A DNA stretch of 64,000 nt, from the NCBI GenBank assembly GCA_025617745.1, contig CM046869.1, forward strand, positions 7,216,244 through 7,280,243, read 5' to 3'. The stretch is from Heliocidaris erythrogramma. Lineage: Eukaryota > Echinodermata > Echinoidea > Camarodonta > Echinometridae. Positions 45,073 to 55,908 of this stretch are shown here, in pieces (position 1 is the stretch's first letter; every line of letters begins with the position of its first letter). Made by a program: the position numbers and the translations under genes. The notes under the pieces were generated by a model that saw nothing but the letters and a program-made list of their open reading frames with translations, ran no database searches and was not told the DNA's origin.

Positions 45073-45385
45073 AATGATAGAGTTGCATATCGGTCATGCA
45101 ATTTCATTGTGAAAGAAGTATCGAGGAATTATTCTGCCTGGCTGATTATGTTGTAAATAGGAACAATCGTGTATCATGAGGTTTTTGAATCATCGAGGTT
45201 CAAACAAATTCACTACTGTAAATATTGCTGAAATCCCAAAGTAACTAGTCACCGAGATGCCGGTACATGGAACTACATAACAATTTGGTCCAAAGTTGTA
45301 GTATATTTCTAGACAGATGAAGCATAAGGGCACTTCAATGGAAATCTTTTTTTTTACTGGACCTTACAACTACGGTATTCTTTCA
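45073..45385. other. Spacer within the M1 cluster
   Basis: AT-rich, with fragments such as TATCATGAGGTTTTTGAATCATC that resemble the M1 body, so further decayed copies are possible. Confidence 0.35.
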
Positions 45386-45387
45386 CA

Positions 45388-45617
45388 TATATGACATTAG
45401 CCTTTCATCAAGGCGGCATGCTAGTTCCTTTCTTTGCTGCTCTGCTCTTAGCTCTGTCAACGCTTGAAACGCACGGAAGTCCTCTGATTGCGAGAAGTTG
45501 ACTGCAGAGGACTGTTCCGCACGTTTCCAGGATCGACAGAGCTATAGTAGTAGAGCAGCGAAGAAAAGAATTAGCATGCCGCCATGATTAAAGGCTAACA
45601 TGACATAGTGACATATA
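45388..45617. repeat. About 230-bp imperfect palindrome
   Basis: TATATGACATTAGCCTTTCATC..GGCGGCATGCTAGTTC on the left pairs with GAATTAGCATGCCGCC..GATTAAAGGCTAACATGACA on the right. Pairing continues through GCTGCTCTGCTCTTAGCTCTGTC / GACAGAGCTATAGTAGTAGAGCAGC and GGAAGTCCTCTG / CAGAGGACTGTTCC toward a centre near 45500. About 85% of arm positions appear paired. Confidence 0.8.
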
Positions 45618-45669
45618 GAGGAAGAGAAAAGTTTTGTTTTTTTACCTTTACAAGACCTCAACTTTCTCT

Positions 45670-46357
45670 TTAACCTCTTGAGATCCACTGAAATGGTCAG
45701 TTTTATTTTTGAAAATTCAGCAACGAAACTTTGTTGTCCTTGAGACTTTGTCTAAGAATGGCGATGTGTCAAAGGAATTGGGAAAGGATGATCATGTCTA
45801 CTTAAGAATTTCTTTATAGTGTGAGGTTTTGGAATCATCAAAGTGATAAGAATTTGACCCAATCTCGCTGAAAAGCACATGTACTGCACCCAGAAATGAG
45901 TATATGGGACTACACACACACAAGTGGCATGAATGTTCGGCCCGAACATTCAGCTCTTTCTCGTCATATTTCGAATATGAGGGTATCTGAAGAGCATGTT
46001 GGCTCAGTTGGTTGGAGCGCCCGCCTGATGAACGGGAGGTCGTGGGTTCGAACCCCGGCCGAATCATGCCAAAGACTTCAAAAATGGGACCCTCTGCCTC
46101 CTAGCCAGGCGCTCGGCATATTAGAATGGAGAAGTGTAATAGTAACATATTATGTTATGCAGGGCCCGCTGGAAGAGCAGTTTGATAACTGAAGTGGCTA
46201 CCCTGGGTAAATAAAACGTTATTATTATTATTATTATCCTTTTTATTATCCTTTTCAGGGGATATTTCTAGTATGATGCTCTTCCAAAATGACATAAAAA
46301 GAATGAGAAAGCTCACAAATTATTTTCACCCTACCCAGAGGTCAACTTTCTCTTTAA
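45670..46357 (+). mobile_element. TTAA element of family M1, direct copy split by a SINE
   Basis: TTAA at 45670-45673 and 46354-46357. The body matches 4834-5224: AAGGATGATCATGTCTAC, GGAATCATCAAAGTGATAAG, TATATGGGACTACACACACA, CATATTTCGAATATGAGGGT, then after the SINE CTTTTCAGGGGATATTTCTA, GAATGAGAAAGCTCAC and AACTTTCTCTTTAA. The SINE at 45995-46239 interrupts it at the position equal to about 5114 in the first copy. The left boundary is less certain, because TTAA at 45670 also closes another terminus (CCTCAACTTTCTCTTTAA). Confidence 0.75.
45995..46239 (+). mobile_element. tRNA-derived SINE inserted in an M1 element
   Basis: The head GTTGGCTCAGTTGGTTGGAG with anticodon-arm-like CGCCTGATGAACGGGAGGTC and B box GGTTCGAACCCC (46045-46056) looks like a tRNA. 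The body (GGCGCTCGGCATATTAGAAT..GGGTAAATAAAACG) ends in (TTA)n at about 46219-46238. It is a different SINE family from the copies at 4.4 and 63.6 kb. Confidence 0.85.
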
Positions 46358-47250
46358 GCGCTCACAACGCCTCAAGCTTTTATTATTTTAAATATTCAAC
46401 ATCTCTAATGGCTTGGGAAGCACCCCTTTTCTCGCTTAATACATTGTTAATCGATAAGCTCTTTGCTTTAGAAAGAGTCAAACACTAAACATTCTCTTCC
46501 CCATGTTGTCACGCTACTGAAGAAAACGAAATTTTATCAAACACTCATGATGCAGAATACACTTACATCTCTCTCGTTGCTTCTCTTTTATCCTTTATCT
46601 TCTCTATCTTTGTCTATGTTTGTCTCGCTCTCTCTCTTCTTGATTATTGAGCAATACATGTGCATCAGAAAACACCACCTTATACCTTATACCGCCTTAT
46701 ACCACCGATTTTGTCTCTCAATCTTTTTACCAAAAATTCACTATAAACAAAGATACCATAATGAAAACAAATACCATAATGAAATCAGTTTCTTTGCAAC
46801 ATGCCCGCGTCCACTACGTCCTATTTTACCCTCTCTTCCATTTGGCCATACTTGCATATGACATGATTTTTTTTTCCTCTTAAAAATGAGGAAGTCTTAA
46901 AAGTGTTCTAGAGTTTACAAGATTCTCAAATTCAGGTTTAATAGTAAACTAAAAAAGAAAAAAATCTTGCAAAGCGTGGATTGGACAAAGAAAACACTCA
47001 AGAGGAGGAGACTTAAATTTTTTTTTTAGCGAGAAATCGAATTTGGGAAGCACGAAGTTAGTGAATGAGAGTCATGTAAAGACATAAAATGAATGACACA
47101 TAGGGAAAGATATAGTTATCACTATTGTTTTTCTCTTACAACTCAAACGTTAATGCTCTTTATTTTGCTTGTAACCATTGAAATTGTTTCTGCACTTAGT
47201 TCCGCTGTCAATTATATTTATATTATTAATTGCGCAGTAGTTATTGTTAC
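46358..47250. other. Unassigned AT-rich region
   Basis: A CT-rich patch at 46565-46645 and the small repeat ATACCATAATGAAA (twice near 46755-46780). No gene recognised. Confidence 0.45.
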
Positions 47251-47303
47251 ATACTTAAAAAAAAATGAAAATGAAATGAAATAAAATCTAAATCTGAAAT
47301 CTG
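47250..47303 (+). mobile_element. Possible retrotransposon 3' tail
   Basis: ACATACTTAAAAAAAAATG then AAATGAAATGAAATAAAATC and TAAATCTGAAATCTG resemble a LINE tail of AATAAA-like words merging into short tandem units. No coding remnant was recognised upstream, so this is weak. Confidence 0.3.
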
Positions 47304-50079
47304 AAGACAATGAACGGGAGAATTGGAGACGTAGATTGGCTCAAAGAAAGAAAATGAAAGATGCAGACAAACACAAAGTGAAATAAATTAAGCGAGAAAA
47401 TATGAAGATGGGCGAGGGATGGCGATAAGGGGGGGGGGGGGGGCTGGCGCTTGCAAAAGATGGACTGGGAAATAACACGAACATTAAAGACAAAAGAATT
47501 ACAGAAGATTGTGCAAGAGAGAGGAATATACGACAGTCTTAGCTGAGCAAATCTGGGTTGCTTGTCGACTATGTCGACTGAAGATATTATTCACCGGGGA
47601 AATCAGTAGATACCCTCGGCCAATGGGGAGATGAAATTAAAGAAAAACACTTCCGAAATGGGTGCGAATATAAAGTTATACAATTTATGCGACTGTACCC
47701 CCTTTTTTGCATTCTGTGGATGTTTTCACCATTTTATATAAGTACTGTCAGTGCCAGCACATTATCTCTAATGTGCCATACAGGCTTTTCCATCTGTGAC
47801 CATAGTATAATCAGGATAAAAGTGAATTCATGTAAATAAAAAAGGAAAAGTCTTAATGCAAGGAAATGACTCTAAAAAGGTAGAGGTATTTGATTTTAAA
47901 AAACATAATTGAGAAAGAGGATCGAGAATGACAAAATCTTTTACTCTCAAAAAAAGGCAGGAAAAAAGAAGAAGATTTGGTGAAGAACAGAGTAAGCGGT
48001 ATAATTACTGAGTTCGTTCAATTTCTCACTTGGCTTGAATTTAATCTGTTTCCCCTTAACATGCTTAAAGCTACAAATATTAAGGTATTATCTGAATATA
48101 AAATATTATGGTTAAATTGCGCATAAATCTATTTTCAACTGTTTGATAAAGAGAGAACATATTCGAAAATTCCCGACAATTATTAGAATATTATAAAAAT
48201 GCTTCTTTGTATCCGCAAGTCTTTTAGTGCGTTTCTTAGTGTTGGAGGAAATTTATCGAGGTATAGAACAACATGAAGTTTGTTATTTCGGGTTATTTTC
48301 TTAACTGAAAGATATTTCATTGTATTTTTAAAATTTCCTGTTAGTTATGTTAATACATTTTAAATTATGTAAAAAATACCTTTTAGAAGTTAAATAGGGT
48401 GGGCGAATCTACCGTTCATCGATCTGATGAATAGAGTAATTATTCTAATCATGCTAATCTGTGATTGAAATCTCCAGGCACCAGCTGTGCGTCGTCTTAG
48501 CGTATTTATATGGATATTTGTCTCACGGAACGAATAAAATAAATCAATTATTTAGCTGTGATAAACGTTCGCTTGAACACCATACTGCCATTGGTATAAC
48601 GAGATGCATATGTGTGGCTGTGAAGGGGGTAGATTTTCATCGCTCATACCTCAAAAACAAGTAGTTTGGGACATTAAATATCAACTTAACCACCAACAAA
48701 TTCATTTCCCCAAGCCCCGTGAACAAAGGACCTCACAAAATTACTAAATCCCTTTCATTTTCATGAGTTAGAATGTCACTCAGGTCTTTATTTTTACGCT
48801 CGTAATTTTCTCCCTGCTCCAAGAATTATTCGCGACGCAATTGAAGAAAACTCGTTGTTCTGTCGACGTTCGGACCACAATAAATTCCAATAAGACATTG
48901 TCATCGTCAATTTTCAGGATATCAAATCCAGATTTTGCCAATTACGGGCACGTGTACTGTTTCAGGAACTTGGTGGGGTCATTAGGCTTGTTTTGAGGTG
49001 ATTTGGGCGGGAGGGTTCGGGCACACTTCCTCGATAGTTTAGGCTCCCTGAGAAATAAATAGGGGATTCGTTCTGAGCAAGAGGCAAAAGGAAAAAAAAA
49101 GGAAAGGGTGAAGAAGGAAAAGACACAGGGCAGATGAAAAGTTGAAGAGTAGTACAGGACTATACAGAAGGCGCGTGATGAGGAGAAAGAAAATAAGGAA
49201 AATATACGTGTATATAAAAGTCATTTTATCGGCCTATATGCCGAATTGAGGAGAAAAAGAGAAACAGGTAAGAAGAAAGTGGAAGCGAAATTGAATAAAA
49301 GTGATCGAATTCGTCTCCGTTGTAAAAAGAAAGAAATAAATAAAGAAAGATAGGAAAAAGATTTTTTAGAAAGATAAATGTAGTAGCGACCAAAATTCAC
49401 ATCCTTTGATTAATGCGGATACGGAAACGATACGAAGTAATGTCAAAGCCCTTCTTTTCATTTCGTTTAGCGCCATCTATTTTCACGAATGTACTAATAC
49501 GACAAAGAACGATTTGGAATAGTATACGCAGTGTTAGCCAATTTCCTAGATGTAATTGAGTCTTAGTGAATGATCTAGTTGGTGTAGGACCAAACCGATA
49601 AATAAATGTATTCATTTAGCTTCAAGAGATGCAACAAAATTATACATCATGGTTATATGTCCGTCTTATCACTATCAACTTTATATGCAATGTCCTTAGG
49701 GAATTCCATTTTCATTATTCTAAGAGTTTAAATCAGAAAATGTAACAATCATGTGAATTGTATAGGTTAAGATATAATTTCGTTACAAAGATGTTCATAG
49801 TTCGAGTGAATGGGCCTTAATAAAAGACATTTATCATTGACTAAAATATTTTTAAAATCTTAGGCCTAACAATAAATGTGTTTTCTCGAAAATGCAAACT
49901 TTCCATCTACTACGATCTTTTCAGGGGTCGTGTTTTACTTCTTTTTATATAAGCACTGGGTGTATTATTTTGAGGAAATGTATTTTTTACTCCATCGGCT
50001 TTCACATTTCTGTTTATCATTGCGTGTTGCCAAGTATGTATTATTGAACATCATTCTGTAAGACAATGATTAAATATGA
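47304..50079. other. Unassigned AT-rich region
   Basis: Holds a poly-G run at about 47430-47443 and purine-rich patches (47930-47980, 49075-49370). No open frame with a recognisable domain, no RNA gene and no dispersed repeat was identified in 2.8 kb. Confidence 0.45.
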
Positions 50080-50410
50080 TGATAACAGACTATGACAATA
50101 AATGGGCTTGCATGACGTAAAGCGAACTGAATCACTATAACCATCGGGTCTCTCCTCCCGATACAACTGACTGGGAAGTGCAGGTGTACCACTACACCGG
50201 GGTTTCCCGCTAATATTCTTGGAATAATGCAGTGGGTTCTATCCGAGGAACGGAGTGTTTTCCACTGTAACATAGCCTGTGCCTATGAAACAGGGGAGGG
50301 GCACGTTAACACACAACGCATGCTTCAGTCATCCGTCGGGAGTGGATTCGAACCCACGATCTTTGGTTCGACAGGCAGACGCTTTACCGACTGAGCCAAC
50401 TGGCTTCCTA
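50080..50410 (-). mobile_element. tRNA-derived SINE on the minus strand
   Basis: Read on the minus strand from 50408: AGCCAGTTGGCTCAGTCGGT with B box GGGTTCGAATCC (50344-50355), then a 250-nt body running left with GGCACAGGCTATGTTACAGT and CCCGGTGTAGTGGTACACCT. The head lacks a proper 3' acceptor arm right after the B box, so it is a SINE and not a tRNA gene. The left (3') limit is approximate. Confidence 0.65.
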
Positions 50411-50429
50411 AATCCGTCTCTAATCTGAT

Positions 50430-50720
50430 GTTGCCATTGTGCAAGGTCGGTGGCGCAGAGTGGGTCTAGCCACAATGAGGGGCGCTAGTGGGGGGGGGGG
50501 GGGGGGTTAATTGGTGGAAGAAATGCGAGAAGACATTGTGTAAGTGCCATTGAGTCAGGGGAAGGTGCGGCAGGGGTCTTATCATTTTTTTTTACACCTT
50601 GCCCTTTCCCTTTCCCTTTATTTCAAAAACAAATCCCTATTTTTGCCATTTAATTGGGGCGCATGACCCCATGCTTCTGTGCCCCTTATCCCCATGTTGC
50701 AACATCGCTCTGCATCGTGC
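50430..50720. mobile_element. G-rich MITE-like repeat
   Basis: GGTGGCGCAGAGTGGG..ATGAGGGGCGCTAGTGGGGG with a G run (about 50490-50506), and at the right GGGGCGCATGACCCC..TGTGCCCCTTATCCCC..AACATCGC. The style matches the element at 26.7 kb (GGCACATGACCCGTGCC). Exact ends were not resolved. Confidence 0.4.
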
Positions 50721-51470
50721 TAAGGTGCAAAATCAGCTACAAAAATCAAAGAAAGATTGAATTATTACTCTAAATAAGGAACTTCGATGACTTTACCAAA
50801 TAGGGAAAGAAACACATTTCAAATAGTTTTGTAGCCTAACTATACCGTAGGTAAATCGATACTACATGAAACCTATTATTAAAGCTCCTGTTACTCAAGA
50901 AACGTGTGTTGTTCTTAGGTTTTATGCTTGGTTTAAGGTTAGGGTAGGGTTCAGGTAAGCTATTGCGTCTAGGAGCAACGTCTGCATTTTTTAAAAACTT
51001 GAGCATGGAGCCATTATCGCCAGAGTAAGTGTTGCATACTCGTAAATATTATTTACTTACTCGTAAATATTATCATCGAGTATAATATAGTTGATTTCGA
51101 GTAATTTGTTATATACATGCGTGATAACCTGATGAGTGCAGGTCGAAATGCTTCGTTATCATGTCTCTTTTTCGTGCCATATTGAAATATTATTATTTTT
51201 TTTCTTCAGATTTTATTAATCAGAAGCGGAAATTCTACCTCTACCCCATTTACATTAAACAATAGTAAGTGTTTAATGCAAACGTTAAAATCAAATTCAT
51301 ACCAACTTCCAAAATCGTCATTATTATGATGATGTGATTGCGGGGAACGGTGGGGGAGAAGGACCTTAGAATATTTGCCGTGATATCCTCATTCCAAGTC
51401 GTACAAATCCAGACCAATCAGAATGATTCCAACACCAATTAGATTGTTATAAAGTCACAGCATTCACCAA
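50721..51470. other. Unassigned AT-rich spacer
   Basis: Includes the small direct repeat TTACTCGTAAATATTAT at about 51040-51072 and a TATAAT-like AT patch. No gene recognised. Confidence 0.45.
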
Positions 51471-51475
51471 TGCTA

Positions 51476-51721
51476 TTATTGAGTTAGAGAAATACAATTC
51501 TTGTCAGGGACAAATGGGAAATAAAAGAAATAAAACCACAAATAAAACCACACCTCATCTTCACGCTCTCCCCAGGTTCCCCATTCATTAACCCAGTTTA
51601 TATCGGTCCCCGTCGCGAGTTGAAGTAAAACGCCCCCACGCGGTGACACATTCAAGGTCATCTCACAAGCGCAGAGTTTCGTTCCGTCCTTAGATTTGTC
51701 GTAGACTTCTGCCGAATCCAT
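51476..51721 (-). CDS. Candidate first coding exon on the minus strand, unidentified
   Basis: An 81-codon frame opens at an ATG (51719-51721). Its first ~55 residues (MDSAEVYDKSKDGTKLCACE, then MTLNVSPRGGVLLQLATGTD and INWVNEWGTWG) have a balanced, protein-like composition with no low complexity, unlike other frames in this half of the window. The last ~25 residues turn aromatic (WFYLWFYFFYF), which suggests reading into an intron; GTGAAG or GTGTGG near 51555-51565 could be the donor. The context is GATAGATGG. The family is not recognised and no second exon was found, so coding status is a hypothesis. Confidence 0.3.
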   Translation of the reverse strand: MDSAEVYDKSKDGTKLCACEMTLNVSPRGGVLLQLATGTDINWVNEWGTWGEREDEVWFYLWFYFFYFPFVPDKNCISLTQ

Positions 51722-51724
51722 CTA

Positions 51725-52240
51725 TTCACGCTGTTTTTGCCCTACTTGATTTCGCTCCACCGTCCGTATGTGTTATTTATGAAATGACACCTCTATTGTC
51801 GAATATCCCGAGGAGTCCTCAAACATGTCACAATGTCTCGTCTTTTAGAGCCAAAGATCTAGATCAGCGATAATCAGTCAAGGTAGCCTGAGGGGCTGTC
51901 ATGTTTGACCTTATTTAATTTTTAAGACAATTTTTTATTTGTGTATCCACTGGACCCAAGAGGTATTATCAAGGTCAATACTTTTACGAATGGTGTTCTT
52001 ATTTTGGTAATTTCAAATGATATAATTCAAACGATTTTCATATAACCATGAAGCTTATTGATTATAGGCGCTATCATAAATACATTTTGAAACTTAGTCA
52101 AAAAAAGTAATGGGAAAAATGCATGGAATTGCTTTAATTGGAATATCCCTTCTGTTCTACATCTATTGATGTTTATCGTTTTTTAAGATTAAACGTACCG
52201 TGGTACTAATATGATGATTATTCCAGCATATTGTAAAGCC
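51725..52240. other. Unassigned spacer
   Basis: No gene or repeat recognised. If the exon at 51.6 kb is real, its promoter should lie here. Confidence 0.4.
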
Positions 52241-52243
52241 CCA

Positions 52244-52633
52244 TCGCACACTAGACGATAGACTGCGATCCGATTTGGGAAATAAATCGCAATGGCATTA
52301 CATTTAGGCATTTTAATAACTAAAATCTACCTGATTCAGGTACTGAACAATAATATGAATACTAAACATAGCGTTTTGGTGCGCTGTCGGCCTTACATCC
52401 GGAATACGGAATAACGGCCAGATCAGTTTCAAATCGTAGACAATCGTAGGACTGATCTGACGTCACTACGACTCGGAGCCGATTTGGCATTTCCTCTGAC
52501 TAGAAAGCTCAGAGTAGGCCGTATTTTCGATTATACTACTTATGACTATTCCGAACCTCAATCAAATTATTGTATGTGTTTAGATGTTGATAACAAATGC
52601 TATTACATCGCAGACCGATCGTATAGTGTGCGA
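52244..52633. mobile_element. 390-bp MITE with TCGCACACTA ends
   Basis: Left end TCGCACACTAGACGATAGAC followed by TGCGATCC is inverted against right end GACCGATCGTATAGTGTGCGA (read in reverse TCGCACACTATACGATCGGT). Subterminal words GCGATCCGATTT, GGCCTTACATCC / GTAGGCCGTATT and CAATCGTAGGACTGATCTGA add further self-complementarity. There is no coding frame. Confidence 0.7.
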
Positions 52634-52694
52634 GTGACTTAACTCATTACTCCTTTTGTAAGTGAGCATCCAGTTTTCCCTATGAAGGTCCATG

Positions 52695-52775
52695 AATTTT
52701 TAATATATATCTAGCGCTTTGAACCACTTTGGGAAAGGCGCGTTATAAATGCCAGGTATTATTATTATTATTATT
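52695..52775 (+). mobile_element. Truncated SINE 3' end
   Basis: TATCTAGCGCTTTGAACCAC..AAGGCGCGTTATAAATGCCA followed by (TTA)n matches the 3' ends of the 4.4 and 63.6 kb SINE family. Confidence 0.55.
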
Positions 52776-53184
52776 GAATTAAAAAAAAACATTTAATTGT
52801 CCATTAATCAAGGTTTATTTCAACCTTCTCGAAAGCTTAGTTGATGTATGGGCATTATTTTAAGTCCCATCCTCTCTCCTATTTCAGTTTCAGTCTATTT
52901 TCATATTTCACATTTCACATTTTACAATGTTTTCACAAAATGAATGGTACAAACGTGAAATTATTCTATTATCAGATACCGTACAGAAGGTATGTACCTC
53001 ATATAATTGTTTGTTTACAGTATTAAATGATAAGACTTAGTGAAAAGAAGAGTGGAATATGGGGGAATCTAATGTGAAAGCTATGCTTGTTTTGGCTCCA
53101 AGCGTAACAAGATTTGTACGTATAGACGTTTTTTTTAGAGAAAAAAAATACCCGTTTTTCCACAGTTTTTTTAAAAACCAGAAA
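52776..53184. other. Unassigned AT-rich spacer
   Basis: Nothing recognised. Confidence 0.45.
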
Positions 53185-53246
53185 TCAGCATATACTTACA
53201 GTCGCCCGACTTAAATTTATGTCGGGCGATTGTAAATATATGCTGA
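53185..53246. repeat. 62-nt near-perfect palindrome
   Basis: TCAGCATATACTTACAGTCG then CCCGAC pairs with GTCGGGCGATTGTAAATATA then TGCTGA around a short AT centre. There are about two G-T/mismatch positions in a 28-bp stem. Confidence 0.8.
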
Positions 53247-53558
53247 TAAACCAACAAGCTTGCTGTTGTTTTACAGCAAAACAAAAAAAAAGACTGTAAA
53301 ATTGGAATGATGGCAATAACTTGTAATTTCAAGGGCCCCAAGTCCTGTAGTTTAACAGTTATTTTTACAGTGTTGAAATTCATGGTTACCACAAATCAAG
53401 GTATACATAGATGAAATTAATGCAAGTCTTCGCATTTGATGAAGTAGCATTGAACATAGAGTACACTCATTATAATTATACTACGATTGTATGTACAATT
53501 CACATACCTATACGCCATGGCAAACCCTGGTGTATACCGAAGTGCTGACTTGGGTTAG
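53247..53558. other. Unassigned spacer
   Basis: TGTTGTTTTACAGCAAAACA and ACAGTTATTTTTACAGTG words occur; they may belong to an element around the palindrome. No gene recognised. Confidence 0.35.
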
Positions 53559-53559
53559 T

Positions 53560-53818
53560 TGAGTTTGTATTCTTATCGTTTTTACGGATCTCTCCTCCAT
53601 ATTATCTACCTCTCCTTTCTTCTGTCAACCCTATACTTCTCCTTCATTTTTTCATTTATCACATCTTCTCTCTCTCTCTCTCTCTTTCATACCACGTCTA
53701 TAATAGCTTGCTCCAATATCCCCTTCCCCCTTTTAACTATCTGTACTGCTTTATGTATTGTCATCCCCATGTCTTTCTATGGTTTATTTATCTATCTACA
53801 TGTATATAGTTTACTATA

Positions 53819-53849
<31 letters not shown>

Positions 53850-54220
53850 ATATCCATCTATCTATTCATCTCTCTGTGTACTTATATAATAATCATTATT
53901 CAGCTATTTATTATTCTATCTATCTATTTAAGATGCTATGTAATGACCATCTATCTATCGATTTGTTTATGTTTATGTTTATGTTTCTATCAGTATATCC
54001 TGTCTATTTATCTTTCTATCTTTCTATCCACCCCATTCATTTCTTTATCTATCTGTTTGTTTTACGAATCTATTCTATCCATCTGTCGAGAAAATCCCAA
54101 TCACTCCACACCCCTCTCCCGATATTGTTCTGCCCATCTATCTATGTGTATAAATCTTAAACCATATTTTTGTGCATCGATCTATATATGTACATTATCA
54201 TTTACATTTTTATTTTAAAG
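53560..54220. repeat. Pyrimidine-rich tract with (CTAT)n microsatellite
   Basis: (CT)n at 53668-53687, (CTAT)n at 53818-53843 and scattered CTATCTAT/TTTATGTTTATG units to about 54140. The 219-codon frame is a translation of these repeats. Confidence 0.85.
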
Positions 54221-54525
54221 CTGCCGTTCTTCCTTCTCTCCGTAATCTGTCATTCATCCAAGTAGATATCACATCATTGCACGCCACTTGACTCTTCCCC
54301 CAACCTCTCCCTTTTATAGGTCAATGCTTAGATATTATGTGCAGGGGCGTCGATCGGGCGGGGGGGGGGGGGGGGGGTGAGGAAGGGGGCAGTTTCCCCC
54401 ATATGTTATTTAACTTTTTTTTTGCCTAAGTGTGAGATTAGACGAAATATTCCAAATTGTTTTCTCCCGCTTTTCTGAAGATGGATCAATACCTGTAATT
54501 CTTGTTTCTCTTCTCTTTTCTCCCC
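54221..54525. other. Spacer with CAGGGGCGTCG end and poly-G run
   Basis: GCAGGGGCGTCGATCGGGCG (54343) runs into a G run (about 54360-54377). The same CAGGGGCGTCG word starts a repeat at 21908. It is probably one end of a G-rich non-autonomous element whose other end I could not find. Confidence 0.45.
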
Positions 54526-54529
54526 TTGT

Positions 54530-54618
54530 CTGTTTCTTCCTGTCTCCCTTATTCTTTCTGCACCTCTCTCTGTCTCTCTCTGTCTTTCACATTCTCTCCC
54601 TCTCTCTCTCTTTCTTAA
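54530..54618. repeat. (CT)n-rich tract
   Basis: CTCTCTCTGTCTCTCTCTG blocks. Frames over it are artefacts. Confidence 0.85.
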
Positions 54619-55690
54619 TTTCTGTTACATCATTCGTGTGCTTTGTATTTACACGGTTTCCTAATTATTCGTTTGAATCTGTATGAAAACACATAATCAC
54701 AGGGATTAGCCTTTTTCTGAGATATTACGTTGGTTCTTTTTCCTCTTGACACAACACTTATTCTTACATATGTCAAAGACATGGGTAATTTATGCCCCTC
54801 CACTCTACATGATTGTAAATCTTTGAATCACTCTCGTGTTTTCTTTTTCTTGCATTATTGTGATATAATCTGTTCTTGAATTATGTCATCGTCTCTATTA
54901 TTCCAGAATTTATGATTTTTATTTTGATTGATTTGTGGAAATAAACTAAACTGATGAACTGCTATACCCCATTCCCCCCGCCAATAGCCTACCCCAAACC
55001 GATCGATTAAACGACAAAATCTTCGCCACTATAGGGGTAATATCGTAGTCACAAGACCGATATACGACAATAGACCGAACAAAACAACATTATTCCTAAT
55101 TGCCAAAATTTTGTCGATTTTCGATTGGTTTGGGAGTCGGTTTTGCTGCGTGACTGGGGTAAATTGCAACTTTTTATTTTCGGTCTGTTGTCGTTCTGAT
55201 GTTGGTCTCGCCGATGTGACTGGAGTTTTACAGTACTTATCCACGGTACATCAATGGATGGGGCATCTTATCATAGTTGCCCCGTCCGACCCAGGAGTTG
55301 TAAACAGGTAAATGAGTACCTGGCTTGATTTTTTCTTTCCTGTGCAAAGTTCTATCTCATACAAGCTGAAATCATGGCAATACAACCAGATCAATAATCA
55401 TGATATTTCCAATCATTTATATTGCTTCATATAATGATGGGGGTACGTACGTCACACACACAAAAGGAATGTGATTTTTGTTATCGTTGAGAGTAGAAAT
55501 AAAACAAAGAGTAAAAAATGAAGGAGGATGCGAGTGGAAGACCAAGAAGGAAGTTGATAAATTGAGACAAGGTTGAAGTCATTGAGATGGAGGTTTGTTC
55601 ATGACAACGGAAATGACATTTGGTTGCTTCTGATTGGAACAACTTTTCCTCAAGTCATTTTCGAAAGCAATTCCAGAATCGTCTTTAAGG
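54619..55690. other. Unassigned region
   Basis: GGAAATAAACTAAACTGA at 54938 could be a LINE 3' tail, without supporting upstream sequence. No gene recognised. Confidence 0.35.
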
Positions 55691-55908
55691 AGTATAATTT
55701 ACACTCTCTCTAAAAAAAAGAGTGAATTTTCACTGTATTTTCCCTCCCCCGGGAGTGACGTCAGTGATCACTTGTTTAGGAATGAATATCGAGTGACTAT
55801 CGAGTGCACTTTAAGAGGAAAAGAGTGGAGTTTCACTCTATTTTCACTCTATTTTCACTCCCCCAGGGAGTTACGTCAGTGATCACTCGATTTTTTTTTA
55901 AAGAGTAA
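55690..55908. repeat. Direct repeat with CRE-like palindromes
   Basis: AAGAGTG(A/G)A..TTTCACT..TATTTTC..CTCCCCC(G/A)GGGAGT(G/T)ACGTCAGTGATCACT occurs twice (about 55709-55772 and 55820-55888). Copy 1 contains the perfect CRE octamer TGACGTCA at 55756-55763, copy 2 has TTACGTCA. CTTTAAGGAGTATAATTTAC at the left and TTTTTTTTTAAAGAGTAAG at the right could be the ends of a TTAA-type element. Confidence 0.6.

Noticed and set aside
53559-54218. 219-codon open frame rich in Tyr, Ile, Leu and Ser
   Set aside because: It comes from CTAT and CT repeats; composition and periodicity explain it.
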